DNA of 64,000 nucleotides from NCBI GenBank assembly GCA_029215795.1, contig JARDYH010000002.1:294221973-294285972 (forward strand). Reading direction: 5' to 3'. The stretch comes from Anniella stebbinsi (lineage: Eukaryota; Chordata; Lepidosauria; Squamata; Anniellidae). Both the position numbers and the translations under genes were made by a program. Positions 12,650 to 25,396 of this stretch are shown in pieces (position 1 is the stretch's first letter; each line of letters opens with the position of its first letter). The notes beneath the pieces are model-generated. The model was not told where the DNA came from and ran no database searches. It worked only from the letters and a program-made list of their open reading frames with translations.

Positions 12650-13640
12650 ACTTTAACAATGAAGTATGAAATTGGCTTTTCCAACGCTCTGGCCCAGTTT
12701 CGATGTAATGATAAGCAGGTTTTCTGTACCATTTCATGTCACAGGTCCTGCTCAATACAGGCTTTAGCCTAGTGCCCAGGTTCCCAGGGAGATGATCAAC
12801 AAGCCCAGCTCCAGGGTCTGGTGAGCCCAGTCTGGTCAGGACAGAATTTGGAGTGCTGAGAAAGCACTTCAAGGGTTCAGATCTAATAAGCAAGGTCAGG
12901 CACAACCAGGATCAAGTTATAGGACAGTCAACACAAGGGAGATTCCAGAAGCGAGATCAGCCAAAGTCAAGGTCAGATATTGGTTAAGCAAAAAGGAGTG
13001 GATACCACTACAAAGAGCTATAAATGGGTCTGAAAGCCAGGTAAGTTCAGCTTGTATGTTGCTCCAACGACTGGCAGACTTGGACAGAGCCTTAAATAGG
13101 ACTTGGGCTTTCCAGAGGCTGCTAGTTCATCCCACACACTACATGAGGTTTTCTCCCTTAAAGGGATCTTGCCTGCTTTTGAAGCCATGGACTATAACGA
13201 CATGGAGGCAACTGAGATGGCTTTGGAACTATCCAGTTCCCAAGAGCTTTGGCCATTGGGTGGTATAGAAATGTAATAGACAAACAAACAAACAAACCAG
13301 TCCTTGGAATCTGAGGATAGCAATGTGACCTCCCCTAGGAGCAGATGGGCTGGTCCCAGGGGCTCTTCTAATGGCCAGCAGCCCTGAGGAGAGAGCAACG
13401 TTAAGTGGTGCTGCCATCCTCTTCTGAGTCTGAGAGGTCTATACCAGAAGCTTCTCCTCCTGAGGAGGGGAAATTGGAATCCTGGACCATGACAGTTCCA
13501 GAACACCCTGTCTTAGCATGCTCAAGCTATCAATCCAACTTGGCTCCTCCTGCTACCATGGACCTTCAGTCTGAAGTTTGTTTATCATTATGTGCAAACT
13601 GGGAATTCTGGCTTGTCTTTCCACAGACAAGCTAGTCATA
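12650..13640. other. Unidentified repeat-like stretch
   Basis: Text such as 'aaggtcaggcacaaccagga' and 'tcttctgagtctgagaggtc' is reminiscent of degenerate dispersed repeats. I see no LTRs, TIRs or conserved frame. A short L2-like tail lies inside, at 13245-13300 ('gagctttggccattgggtgg' plus AAAC repeats). Confidence 0.35.
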
Positions 13641-14795
13641 AAACATTTTTTGTTCAGTTATGGCTCCGGCTAGTCTCTCTCCAGACAAAGCAGAGTTTGC
13701 AGTTCACTCATAAAAAAACCCCAAAATGATAAAACAAAAATTGTTTGTTTAGCCACCTGCAGAAGGAGCCAAGCAAGACTGATTGGGCAGTGTGCAGTAG
13801 CACACTGTTCATAAACAATAAACTGGGGTTTCCCTGGAACCCTGGATTAGCATTGCTTCCAAACTGGGCCATTGACTTATACTGAAATGGCAAAGTTAGA
13901 ATCCTCACAACATTTATTCTAAAGTAATCACATTCTCATTCACTTTTTTGGAAGTACTTTGAAATATGTGGTTTCAAAACATCTGCCTAAAATGTCAAAG
14001 TAAGTAGTATATTCTTGCAAGTATATGGGCAAGATAGTCCCTTTTTCCTAACCCATTCACAAATGATTCAGTTTTGTGACATGTAAAAGTAATTGCCCTT
14101 ATCAGGTATGGAAAACCACTTTGGATTCTACTGGAGTGATTCCCATACTGAATCTATTCTCATGCATCAGTAGTTGTAGTACAAATATAGAATATGGCAG
14201 TGGGTACATATTGAGAATTATAGCTTTCAATTTTAAAAAAATTCCAAGCCCTAATGGTTACCCAAAATCAAGCTTAGAAATAATGGAGACTGCTGCACAG
14301 AAACAGTCTGGATGTAGGACGGTATTACTCAAATGGTTCATTAGGGCAGACCAATGTCCTAACTTGTTGCCATAGAGCCCCACCATCCTGTTCAACCAGT
14401 GGATGTTCAAGTCCCAGTCATGGACACCATATTTCCTTATGACATTCATCACAACTTCTCATTCCACGACTCCACAGTTCTTGTAAAAAAAAGTTCTTAA
14501 ATCTTTGAAAACCTGGATCGCGGAAGCAGAACAAGTTAAGCTAAGTAAACATATGATAATTTGAACATTTTTTAGGGCACAGAATTTGGACTCAGGGAGT
14601 TGAAAAGAACATATATACAATTATGACTAGGTAAAGTCATTCCACATGCCAGTGACTGACTAAAGAAATTGCAGTTCACTCATGCTGATTTATGACTGCT
14701 TTCTCATTCGTGAATGTGCTTTGGTTACTTTGCATTTCAGGGTATGAAATAGTAATATCCAAAGTTGATAACAGCAAACTTAAGATCCCAAATTA

Positions 14796-14918
<123 letters not shown>

Positions 14919-15544
14919 CTAGCATAGCCACAAACCTGTAGAAAACAATCACCTTTTTCTATTAAATGCACATCATCAAATAAATCTCAACCCTGCAAGG
15001 AAGAAAATAAGACCAACTCTTCGGAGGAACTCATCTGAAAAACCAATCAAAGGAGCATAGGAAACTGCCTGACACCATGGCTGGAACAAATATCCTTCCT
15101 CTTTCATGGAATTATTCATCCTCCATGAAAGTGGTAGAGATATCAAGAGATTCTGGCAGTTAACAGGGAATTTCAAGAATTTTCACCTTACCTTAAATTA
15201 AAGGTAGCCAAGGTTTTGAAATTCTTTTTTTTAACAACAACAATAAAAAACCTTGCTGCCATGTTATTGGAATAGAATGCCGCAAGAAACGATATATTAT
15301 GATGTAGTGTTATTTTGTCATGAATATTTGCCTCAGAATATTTGCCTCGCAAATACTTGCACTCTAGCAATTTTCAGGACTCTTGCACAAGGCTGCATAA
15401 TAGGCTGCCTAACATACATTCATCCTGACTAAATATATCTTTTGTTCTCTTTATCCCTCATTTTCCATAAGTTGAGAAAAAATAACATATATTTCAGGTA
15501 ATGGGTTTGAAGGAAGAATGGCTGGGTTAGGTAGTAAAAAGACG

Positions 15545-15743
15545 GTATCCAACTGAACACCAGTGCTAACATAAATTAGGTTAAGCTAGCATTAGAGACC
15601 TCTAACGCCACGACAATAGTATTAGCTCGTGTGACAGGTTTGCTGGGGAATCCCTTCACAACAGATAACACTGTTGACACTGTGCTAGAGGTCCGTTATG
15701 CTAGCACAATATAATTTGTTAGTGCTAGTATCTGATTGAATAC
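15545..15743. mobile_element. Foldback/MITE, about 200 bp
   Basis: The first about 60 bp ('ccaactgaacaccagtgcta', 'gctagcattagagacctcta') pair with the last about 60 bp ('gctagaggtccgttatgcta', 'agtatctgattgaatac'), with several mismatches. Confidence 0.65.
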
Positions 15744-17529
15744 TGCCCAAGGAGAGAATAGTTAATATTTTCTGCTTATGAGATGAATGAATGAAGACGA
15801 CAAAAAATATTTTGGGAAGTAAACAGAACTGAAAACAGTTCAGGATCAAGCTAGCCCAAAGAAAATAGATGTCAAGGAATAGAATTCAGATATGACTTAA
15901 AATCAAGTATTCTGTTTTGGGGAACGTAAAGGAAATCTACTGCGCAGCAGTGCTGACAAGAACATGGAATAAATATATTACTCCCAGATCATAGCTTGAA
16001 ATTTTGGGGGGGGAAATAGGAGTTAATTGTTAAAGAGTGTGTAACTTGAGTTCCTTTATTTGTTAAGTATCACACATAATCTGCTCCTTGGGAATTGTTT
16101 ACATATTAGAGACAGAACTGAGAGATGTCAGGATGAGAACATGTGTCCTCATCTTGACTCCTCTACTCCTTTTGGGCCACCTCAGAAATGTCACATAAGT
16201 GAGACATTTTACTCTTTGATTTTAAAGAAAGGCCTGCTCTTGGAACATCTTAGAAAGATTTTTGAAATCTGTTTTGCTTGTTATAACAATTACTTTGTAT
16301 TTCTGCATAGGTTCTGACTTCTCATAACCTATCTTGTTATCATGTAAAGAAGTAAAAGATGGAAAGACCTCAGAGTCTTGTAAAGTAATTCCTGTCTGTC
16401 AATATCAGGATAGAACCCACATATCCCAGATGACTCAATGCTCTGGGGAATTGAGTGTGACCAGTTAATTGCTGGACTATGGCCACCTGTATACATAAGC
16501 CACACGTCAGAGAATCCCTAGCCAAGGACAAATTCATCCCAGTTCCTAGTGGTATTCTGTCCCGGGAATGTGACCAGAGAAGTCAAGCTGCCACTTGAAG
16601 CGTTGGTTTTTTTATTGTAAAAAAAGAAAAAGGAAAACTCTCAGCCCATTCGTATTTAAGGTAAGATTAAATTTCTTAAAATTTGCCCACTATCCTAAGA
16701 GTAATTCAAGCACACACCCTCATCCCCACCTGCTTTTTATGAAAATCATTAGATAAAATACTTTGGCCAAGTGCTACTTTATATCATGCTTGTTTTGTAT
16801 GAAAGGACAATGGACTAACTCAAGTTGTGGTTTCCTGTTCTCCCTGCAGAAAGCGATGGCATAAACTGTGAGTCTGGATATAGTCTTAATTAAGGCACGC
16901 ATCTTTTGCCTTTCTCTCTCTCAACTCTCAACCCAGAAAACCAGCTTGCGCCAACTGGATAGCCCATGCTGGTTTATATCAGTTGTGTGGACAAGAGCAG
17001 ACAAAAAGCATATTTTGTGTCTGGGCCTGGGGTTGGAAGGAGCACTCCCCAAAGAACAGGCAAGCACAAGCAAAGACTAGCCTTCCCTCCCCACTTAAAG
17101 CAGGAAATATGTTATTTGCCAATGTTTACACAGGTAATGCAAAAATGCAAGGTGATGTTTTGTCTTGAAAATGACTTCAAAGAGGAAGATGAAGGACATC
17201 TGCCAAAAAGAAACAAACAAACAAAAAGTGTGGGGTATAAAAATCTCTGATAATTAAGGAAGATTCCCAGAGTAATGAGGAGAAAAGGCAACCTGATTGT
17301 CAGTTATGTTATCATCAGCCTAATGCACACTGCTTTTCATAATGGTGTTTCCATCCCCCTTTCTCTCATTGGGTAAAATGCTATTGTTTTCTGTATCCCA
17401 TGACAGGCCTCAGTTACTGGTCAGCCTCTTATCCACTGCATTTGTCTTTGTACACAACCATGTCGCACAACTAAATGTAAGCTACTTTACTGTGGAAGAA
17501 AGACCTTGCCTTAAAGCTCTCAGACTTAC
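15744..17529. other. Intronic stretch without a supported feature
   Basis: Frames at 16060-16317 and 16868-17250 show no family motif. No clear repeat ends were seen. Confidence 0.4.
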
Positions 17530-17567
17530 CATAATCATCTAACAGGATATTTTCTGGCTTCAAATCC
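17530..17567 (-). CDS. GRK5: GRK5 micro-exon, catalytic loop (YRDLKPEN)
   Basis: This 38-nt exon gives DLKPENILLDDY between two split codons. It supplies the catalytic Asp and the metal-binding Asn of the AGC catalytic loop, YRDLKPEN. It is preceded by TTTTTTAG and followed by GTAAG. It lies 14.1 kb from the preceding exon. It was found by matching the family, since it is too short to stand out as an open frame. Confidence 0.95.
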
Positions 17568-18424
17568 CTAAAAAAGGGGAAAGATTGCAGTTATTTGTGT
17601 GAAAATAGCTTTGATGACACAGGAAAAGCAAGGCACCAGAATACATTTTCCTTCCAGCCATTGGGGAGCCAAGAACAAGCATGAAAGAATCCCAAAAGCC
17701 AATTAAAGAAACATGGTTCTGCAGCAATATGAAGATCCACCAAATAACAATCTGTTATGCTGTCATAAGAACATTCACTTCAATGAGATTTGTGTCAACA
17801 GAGAACTTTGAGAATTATGTAAAGTAATGTACCATACCCATAACCATATTAGAATGTATTCTGTACCTCCACTAGTGGTGTGTGTGTGTTGGGAGTGGGG
17901 GAGTAATTAGAGAATTAGGGTATAAGAAACTCAGCTATGAATATCTCCTGACATCCTTAGGCAACTCACTAGTCATGTCCAGACACGACATATAAAGTGA
18001 CTCAACATGGGGACAGTAGATCCCATCCCCACCCTATATTCGTTCTGTGAGAACAAACTGTGGAACATGAGAATTAGTCCTTTTGATTTGTCTACATGAT
18101 TGGGAATCCTGTGTGGGTTTCTCAGTTGCTAGCTTGGTGCATAAATGTGTTAGATTGCTTGTACAGTGTACTGAATAAGGACCAGTTGGAGATGGGGCCG
18201 ACCACCAAAATTCAACTACCCTGCCCCGCCACGTTCAGTCATCCAACATCTGTCTTAAATTGGCTACTATCACTATACTAATTCATCTCGTGGGAGTTTT
18301 GTGAAGTTAAAATTTCACTCTAGCCTCATCTCCTTGGGTGAGGGGCAAGACATAAATGTAACAAAATAATTTGGAAGGTTCAGGGTAGCTCACACAGGCA
18401 TACAGAACACTATGTTATATGGAG

Positions 18425-18545
18425 ATAAATCATTGGTCCATCCAACTCAGCATTGTGACTCCTGGCTGTGTCTCTCCTAGCCCTATTGAGATGCTAAGGA
18501 CTGAACCTGGGACTTTTGGTGTGCTCTACCACTAAACTACAATCC
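18425..18545 (-). mobile_element. tRNA-derived SINE, antisense
   Basis: Read in reverse, it runs from 'gtagtttagtggtagagc' through the B-box-like 'ggttcagtcc' to 'tgagttggatggaccaat'. Same family as 9950-10125. Confidence 0.75.
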
Positions 18546-19293
18546 TTCCCCACCTGATGCAAATAGTTGAAAGATAAACCAGATTTTCAAAAAGGTTCAT
18601 CGTATGCTTGGTTTAATTAGAACATTCCAATGGAAATATTTAGGTACTGAAAGAGCTGAATACTTAGGATAGTTACAATGGTAACTGAAATAATGGATAA
18701 ATATTGGATTAGATAAGGGTTTATTACCTTTTTTTAAATATAAGCTGGCTTCTGCAGGCAGAAGGGCTGCTCACGGAAGGTGCCTCTGCCTGATTTTCAG
18801 GGATTTCCTCTCCCACCCAGCACACCACACCTCCTCCCATTCAATCAAACGTCCCCTGTCCCTCTATGTAGCATTTTCAGGGGGCTGGAGGGGCTGCTGG
18901 GGGGAGTGGGCAGGGACGTCTGTTTCCGGCAGCCCCTTTCCACACACCTAAATCTGGATCTAAGTTCCCTGTGGTACCTGATATATTTCGTAAATGAAGG
19001 ATGGCTTACATTCGTAAAGATGCTTGATGCATTACTTTGAAGAAAACTAAATAAAAATAAAATAGAATAAAATGTTCATATGCAATCATTCATGGTATAA
19101 TCTGGTGTGCCACCTTTATTACCTGTAGTTACAATGCTCACTAGGCAAAGATTTCACATTGCATTATCTTCCCTTCCATATCCATGCTCCCAGGGCTGAT
19201 GCCAGCATGCTGGCACCCTCAGGCAGCTGCTGAGGCTCCAACAATAGGTACTAGTTGCCATTTCAATTTCACACAATGCTTCTGAAATGTTGT

Positions 19294-19795
19294 TGCTCCG
19301 AGCTCAGTAGAGCAGCACCTGCTTTGCAGGCAGAAGGCCCCTGTTTCAATCCCCAACATGTCCAGGTCGTGCTGGGAAGGACTCCTGTCGCAATCCCAAG
19401 GAATCTCTGCCAGTTCATGTAGACAATACTGAGGTCGTTATCACATGGGCGGTTTTAAGCACACCCACCTCGGCTTTGCTCCATTTCTTCAGCGCTGGGT
19501 TCGCATGACGTCGTCCCCCTTCTGTTGCTCTCTCACCCTGAGGTCGCAGGTTTTAGTTTCTGTTTCGATTTATCCCTGAACGGGCAAAGTCCGAAACAGG
19601 CAAAGTTCAATAGGCCAAGCTGAGGTATCGCAGCTATACCGACCACGTGTGCTTCAAAACGCTAGACTTGAATACGAAACGGAGGGGGAAGTCACAGAAG
19701 CAGCCCGGGGGAAAAATAGTAGGTGTGATAAAGCCCTGAGCTAAATGGACCAATGATACAACTTGGTGTATGGCAGCTTCCTGTATCTCATTGTG
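19294..19795 (+). mobile_element. tRNA-derived SINE split by a later insertion
   Basis: The left part (19294-19433) has 'gagctcagtagagcagcacc', 'ttgcaggcagaagg' and B-box-like 'tttcaatccc', ending 'gacaatactgag'. The right part resumes at 19736 with 'ctgagctaaatggaccaatg' and runs to 'ggcagcttcctgta'. Joined, the text matches the uninterrupted 10050-10120 region. Confidence 0.8.
19434..19735. mobile_element. 302-bp TIR element inserted in a SINE
   Basis: The left end GTCGTTATCACA and inverted right end GGCTTTATCACA match at 10 of 12 positions. CTGAG flanks both sides (19429-19433 and 19736-19740), consistent with a 5-bp target duplication. The insert is richer in CpG than its surroundings, which suggests a younger insertion. 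Superfamily not assigned. Confidence 0.75.
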
Positions 19796-20006
19796 GGAAA
19801 TAAAAATGGTGACCCCCAGTGGCTGAAGAGAGAGAAAATGGCGACCCCCAGTGCCACTCCTGGGCATATCACATAGGATAAAGCCCAACAGAGAGCACTT
19901 CATCAAGGGCCCCTCTGAGCCAGCCTTGCATCTTCTCAAACTCCTGCCCAACATCTTAAAGCTGGCTGTGACTATTACAAGGAATAAACGGTTAAAATAG
20001 TAAAAG

Positions 20007-20029
20007 TAATAATAATAATAATAATAATA
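20007..20029. repeat. (AAT)n microsatellite
   Basis: Seven to eight AAT units. They produce a poly-Tyr artefact frame on the minus strand. Confidence 0.9.
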
Positions 20030-20463
20030 TATTGATTTCTTAGTCACTTTTCTATTTTAAAAACTTGAGATGATTTACAAGACACAAAATTTAAAAGAGC
20101 TGAAAACAATGGCTATACCATGTTTTTTCTTTTAAATAAGAAGGAAGCCAGGATGCTGCAGTGAGCAACATCAGCCCTGGTGAACCCTGGCATGCCCATG
20201 CTGGCCCAGGGGCAGATGCCAAGCTCATTTGCCACTGCTCCCATCATCTGCTGCTCTCTGGGTGGTCCCTGAGCTGCAGGACCCTGGCTCCATCCCTAGC
20301 TGCACCACTGTCCCTAAAAGTAAGAACAAAATCAGCAACATAACTAGGAGTAATCCTCTGGTATCTCATGTCAAAACAGATCTAACTATTGCTTGTCATG
20401 CATAAGTAACTGCTCACAGAAATAGCCTAGTATCTGAAATGGGGACTCATGAAAGATTGCAAA

Positions 20464-20519
20464 AGTTACTTCTATGGTTAGAAAAACAGTGAAATTCCCC
20501 CTTCTAATCATAGAAGTAA
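20464..20519. repeat. Short hairpin
   Basis: 'agttacttctatggttagaa' pairs with 'ttctaatcatagaagtaac'. A third, direct relative, 'gttgcttctgtgattagaa', follows at 20575-20593. Confidence 0.55.
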
Positions 20520-22013
20520 CCACTGCATTCTTCCTTGATTCCCCACTTCAGACAAACCAAAGCAGATCACAGTAGTTGCTTCTGTGATTAGAAGAAGAAA
20601 AACAGACAAACTGAAAACTTTTTGAAATGCACCATGCCCACCAGCTCTTAACCTCATGTTAAAAAGCCCTAGAGCTTGCTTTGTGAGCAAGTTTGGAAGT
20701 TCTGTTCAGAAGCCTGAACTGACAAAATGCAGGTTTTACCTGATGCTACATGACCTTGGGTTCTAACTCCAGACCATGCAGCAACCCAATACTACTAGCT
20801 TTAGAAGCGGTGAGGTGCTTACATGGCACTCCCTGGGTTTAAGTATTCTCCCAGATTTTATGGCTGTTTCTAACTTCCACTTCCATATTGTTAGAATGCA
20901 TTACACAGGTGAATTAACAAAACAGTGGAAGTTGCAATGTACCAAAAATAAACTGATTCAGTGGGCTGGATCTAGATATTCACCTATGGAAGTGGGATTA
21001 TGGAAGCTGACTTTCCTAACCCCTCCTCTCCCTGCCATCCCCCCAGGAACCACCTTCCCCCCAAATACTCCTTCAAGGGCCGAGGCGGCTTGCTAAGTGG
21101 AGTACAGGAGGCTGAGGGGGGGAAGCACCTTCTTTGAGTGGAACAGAAGGTGACTCCACCTGCTTTCCCACAATCTTTCCCTTCCTTCTCAGCCCCCTTC
21201 TTTTCTCAACAGGGTTCTCGTGAGGGAGTAGGGGGGGATCTTTGGGAGTTGGTGGGAGATGAGGGGGTAGAAAAATAATCTTCTCCCTGCCCACTTCTGC
21301 AAGCAGATGTCTGGACCCAACCCATAATTTTAAAATTCCAGTTACTTGTTCACCATCATTTGATCACCATTATAATTTCTGACTGAGGCCAAGCTTTCCA
21401 GCATTCATTAGCTCATGAAAAAGCAGAAGGAACTGACCAACAAAGAAGTCCATCCTCAACTCAGTTCTCTCAGGGGCTGTCTTCATGCGCCGGGTCAGCG
21501 CCACTCCACCACCAAACCCCACACTATCACTGGTGTGCAGTGGTGGCAAGTTGTCCTCATGAGGGGAGGCAGTGCAGGCTCTCCAGTGGCCGTTAGGCTC
21601 GCTGGGCCCACCCCTCCCCCTCCTGTGGCTTCCGGCAACCAATAGGAGGATCACCCCCAGGAACACCCCCGGAGTGGCTCCAAGTGAGGCCACACTGGCA
21701 GAAAAGCCGGGCTGACCTTGCTCTGGCTGGAAAAGTTGGGTTAAGTCCCTGACCTTTCAGCTGCGCAACTTTGCCTCTTTGCCCTGGGGTGGCTTTGAAT
21801 CTGCAGTTGCATCATATAACCAATGCAGCACAGATTAGGTGCCACCCCGGGGCAAAGATGACGTCAAGACAGCCCCTTGGTTATAAAAAACCACATCACT
21901 ATTCTTTTAAAGTGCTTTTACTTCACAACTTGTTTTTTTTAGGCAATGCCGATTTATACATGTTTACTTCTGAAGTGGCAAAGACTATCTGAGGAGACAT
22001 TCTTTGCTACTTA

Positions 22014-22208
22014 TTTTTACATTTATATCCCATTTTTCCTCCAAGGAGCCCAATGCTCCCTTCTTTATCCTCACAACAACCCTATGAGATAGGTTAGGCT
22101 GATAGTCAGTGACTGGCCCAAAGTCATCCAGTGAGCTTCATGGCCAAGTGGGGATTAGAAACTGGGTCCCCTGAGTCCCAATCCAACTTCTAAGCACTGC
22201 ACCACACC
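22014..22208 (+). mobile_element. MIR-like (CORE) SINE
   Basis: 'catttatatcccatttttcc' opens it, followed by 'atcctcacaacaaccctatg', 'gtcagtgactggcccaaagt' and 'cactgcaccacacca'. It matches 59350-59600 almost throughout. Confidence 0.8.
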
Positions 22209-24034
22209 ATAAAATCATCCAAGTTACCGTGTTTGATAAGTTAACCATATCAAAAAGTGCTTTCACTGATGTGGTATCTTCACAGATACTTATATTGAGG
22301 GGAGACAATTTCAAACACTTCTCAGTGTGAAAATGAGGTGGACAAAGTCAACATACAGAAATTTTGCCACGGAGGAAACAGATGTATGAATTGGCTAGAC
22401 TATAATTTCAGTTAACTTTCAAGAGAATTTTTTATTGGGAGAGGTCCACCCTTTATACAAGGTTTCTTCCTTACTATTTTAAGTTGCGCTGTTTAAATGA
22501 TTTTAAGTTTTGCTGTTCCTTGGTAAGAAACTTAATGCTCCCCCCACCACCCTGTTAACCAGGATGGAACATTTAATGTTTGTTCAAAATAGATCATGCA
22601 CATTATTTATTATTATAAGCAAAGGCATATGTACCAAGTACATTTTTGTTCCCCTCCTTTTGTTGGTTTAAATCCCTATTGACTTCACAAGATAAACTTC
22701 ACAAGATAAACCAATGGTAACAAGCCTACTTTTCAAACAAACAATTCTGAGAAAATATGTGAAGGGCAAGAGGGCACAGAAGAAAATGGATGACTGTATT
22801 TTATATACTGCTGCATGCTTATTCTCAATGTTCATAAAAAGACTCGTGATGGAGTGATGTGATAAAGATAATTCTCAACATACTTTTTCATTCTAATTTT
22901 AAACATTTTCTAGAAGAGCCTAGATGTCATAATTCTCTTGCGTTCTATGCACTGGCTGGAATTGATAACTAACATCAAGACCAGCCCTACCATCGGGTGA
23001 CAGCTGAGGGATATGTGGGGAAAGCACCAGCAGCCCTCTCAGCTGTTACTCCTGAGTCCTCCTCCCCCAGCCATTTCCTTTGCATGCAGCCTACCCTGCA
23101 TCCCCTCCACACCTGCTATCTTCAGGTGTGGAGAAGGATGCTGCCCTGTTGGCAGTGTTGAAGGAAGATTCAGCTCCCAATCCAGTTGGTGTCTGCAGAA
23201 TGCAGAAAGGAAGAAGTCGTTTTGTCTTTTATCTCAAGCTGGAAAGTGTCTTAGATTGGCCCTGACTAACATTCAACATTTTAACAACTGCAAAAAGAAA
23301 GAAAAAGAAAGAAGATAATTGAGAAAAGAAAAAAGACGAAGTTCAACGCCAAATGGATTGGTCAGAGATGTATCTCTTGCACATGTCATATTGGAAGAAA
23401 ATCCTGGGTTTCGATAGACTGAGTATCATTTTCAGGATCAATGACAAGATTCTTAGAATGAATGAAAAGATGGGATGAATGAATCATAACATAGTTCTGC
23501 CCCCTATTTCTCCACTAACAAAACACAGCCTATGTTATTTCTGTTCTTCATGCCAAACTAGATCAGTTTTTGATATCTGTGTGTATCCAATTGCGTAATT
23601 CCACTGACTGAAGCAGTTTTGTCAGTGGAACTGAGAAGGGGGGTAATTCCCCCTCTCACCAGAAGAGTTTTCTGGGCAGTGCAGAGGGCTTCAGCGGGGA
23701 GGGGAGAGGGAGACAGTTCTGCGGTGCAAGTGGACCTCCACTAGTGTGACACTGGATTGAATGCCTGATACCCTGACCGGGAAGTGAATTTCAATTGGGG
23801 TCACAGTACTTTGTAACCGGGTTTCCAATCCTTTTGCCACTGCACCGTTTCCCTGGTTTAAATTACATGGATACCAAGGCCGCTATTCGGCACAGAGAGG
23901 TAAAAGGTGGGTCCAGAATGGGTATCTGTCTTCTTCCACCTCTGCAAGTCAGGGAAGCTTTAGAGGGCATGGCATGGGGCCATGGCATGGGGCCAAAGGA
24001 TTTTTAAAAATCCTTCCCTAGTACCTCAGCCCCA
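22209..24034. other. Intronic stretch without a supported gene
   Basis: The frame at 23013-23318 has no recognisable domain. A small hairpin 'ttccactgac...gtcagtggaa' lies near 23600-23632. Nothing else is supported. Confidence 0.4.
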
Positions 24035-24049
24035 GTCATAAGAACATAA

Positions 24050-24406
24050 GGTCCCCTCTACAAGAATTTGGTTTGACGCCTGGTTGTTTGATTATGCGCA
24101 TCTTCTCGCAATCGCTTTTACGGCAAATCACTATACGCGGGAGGAGGTTAAGCGCTTAACAGGTTGCCTTACCAGTTGTATGAAACGTGCTTTAGAGGTG
24201 TTTAATGCGGAGAATCACTTGTTTACATGGTCATGTGGCGCTTTAACGGCCGCAGTAAATTAAAACTCGCTATTTAACGTGCATTCAATAATGCGCATAA
24301 TCGCATAGAAAAAGCGCCTCGACCCCCGATTTGCGCTCTGCTCTTGTAGAGGTCAAATTTTTAATGCGCCTTGAAAGAGCTTTAAATCGCTCTTGTAGAG
24401 GCACCC
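24050..24406. mobile_element. Harbinger-like MITE (357 bp)
   Basis: The ends GGTCCCCTCTACAAGA and, inverted, GGGTGCCTCTACAAGA match at 13 of 16 positions. TAA directly flanks both sides (24047-24049 and 24407-24409), the 3-bp TWA duplication of PIF/Harbinger elements. Removing the insert restores 'agaacataagaagagccatg', the inverse of the CR1-like tail seen at 6015-6053. The interior is rich in CG-containing words ('gcgcat', 'cgcaatcgc'), unlike its flanks. Confidence 0.85.
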
Positions 24407-24775
24407 TAAGAAGAGCCATGCTGGAGCCATTCTAATGTGAGGCAGTTCTTAAAGGACATGGGGCTTGGATAGGGAAAAAAAGTTAGCAAATTTACTTCAC
24501 TACATTATCTTAACATCTAGAATGTAAAGAGAAGACATAATGATGTAGTTCCCATGCCTGATTCCTCTCAGAGCCAAATTAAATGAGATGCTAGGAGATC
24601 CATTCTAAATACTTTCCACAAATAAATACTGGTGAGTTTTTCATTTTTTTATATTATTTTGGCTCATTCGATGTGGATCAGAAAAGCCAAGGCAAGAAAC
24701 AGCTGGGACACGTTTTAAAAAGAAGCTTAGATTATAAACATAGGATTTTAGAACTGAAGGTCAAACTAAAACATT

Positions 24776-24920
24776 TGGTTGGATCTTGACTTAATCATAC
24801 TTAAGAGTAGACCCACTAACAAGCAGGTGGGAAATCAACTAAGTAGTAGTTGGGAGCAACTTAAATCCTATTGCATTTAATGGGTCTACTCTAAGTATGA
24901 CCAAATCTGGATCCAACTCC
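24776..24920. repeat. Foldback family F3 copy
   Basis: 'ttaatcatacttaagagtag' pairs with 'ctactctaagtatgaccaaa', with 'ggatc...' at both tips. Related copies are at 33367-33503 and 43531-43616. Confidence 0.7.
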
Positions 24921-24963
24921 TTGAAAGTAGCTAAACAAAATCAGCTATGTGTTGGGCTAGCAC

Positions 24964-25089
24964 AGCTTTCCCCAACCTGGTGCCTTCCAGGTCGACTACA
25001 ACCCCCAGCATCCCCAGCCAGCATGGATGACTGGGCAATGCTGGTCATTGTAGTCCAACACATCTGGAGGGCACAGGTTGGGGAAGGCT
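24964..25089. repeat. Foldback family F1, most complete copy
   Basis: 'ctttccccaacctggtgcct' at the left is inverse to 'gggcacaggttggggaaggc' at the right, with 'gactacaa' and 'ttgtagtc' pairing inside. This is a palindromic non-autonomous repeat. Confidence 0.75.
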
Positions 25090-25305
25090 GAGTTACTGTA
25101 TCAGAAATCTGTAGTAGCATTAGGGAGAGTACAAATGTATCATAAGAAAAAAAAACTATAGCCCAACATTGATACTCTATGCATGCCAAAAGATGGTTCT
25201 ACATGTTAAACTCTGCATCAAATAATTGCATATTTTCTACTTGAGATCTTGAGACACTCTATTCATTTGACGGTACACACAATAATTTAATGAGATACAT
25301 GTCAT

Positions 25306-25396
25306 ACAACCAGGATAATGACGATGATTTATTTTTAACGGCAGAATAGATATTCTGCCGTTAAAAATAAATCATCATAGTTATTCTGGTTGTTAC
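25306..25396. repeat. Foldback with 26-bp perfect arms
   Basis: 25323-25348 and 25351-25376 are exact inverses around a 2-bp loop (core 'aacggcagaata'). The pairing continues outward with a few mismatches through 'acaaccag' and 'ctggttgt' to a total of about 90 bp. Confidence 0.9.

Noticed and set aside
12650..13640. LTR retroelement
   Set aside because: No paired LTRs, primer-binding site or gag/pol text could be seen.
19294..19433. tRNA gene
   Set aside because: The A- and B-box-like text belongs to a dispersed SINE with the family's body and tail; no cloverleaf is kept.
19634..20047. 137-residue minus-strand frame
   Set aside because: It crosses a MITE, a SINE end and an (AAT)n tract, with no domain.
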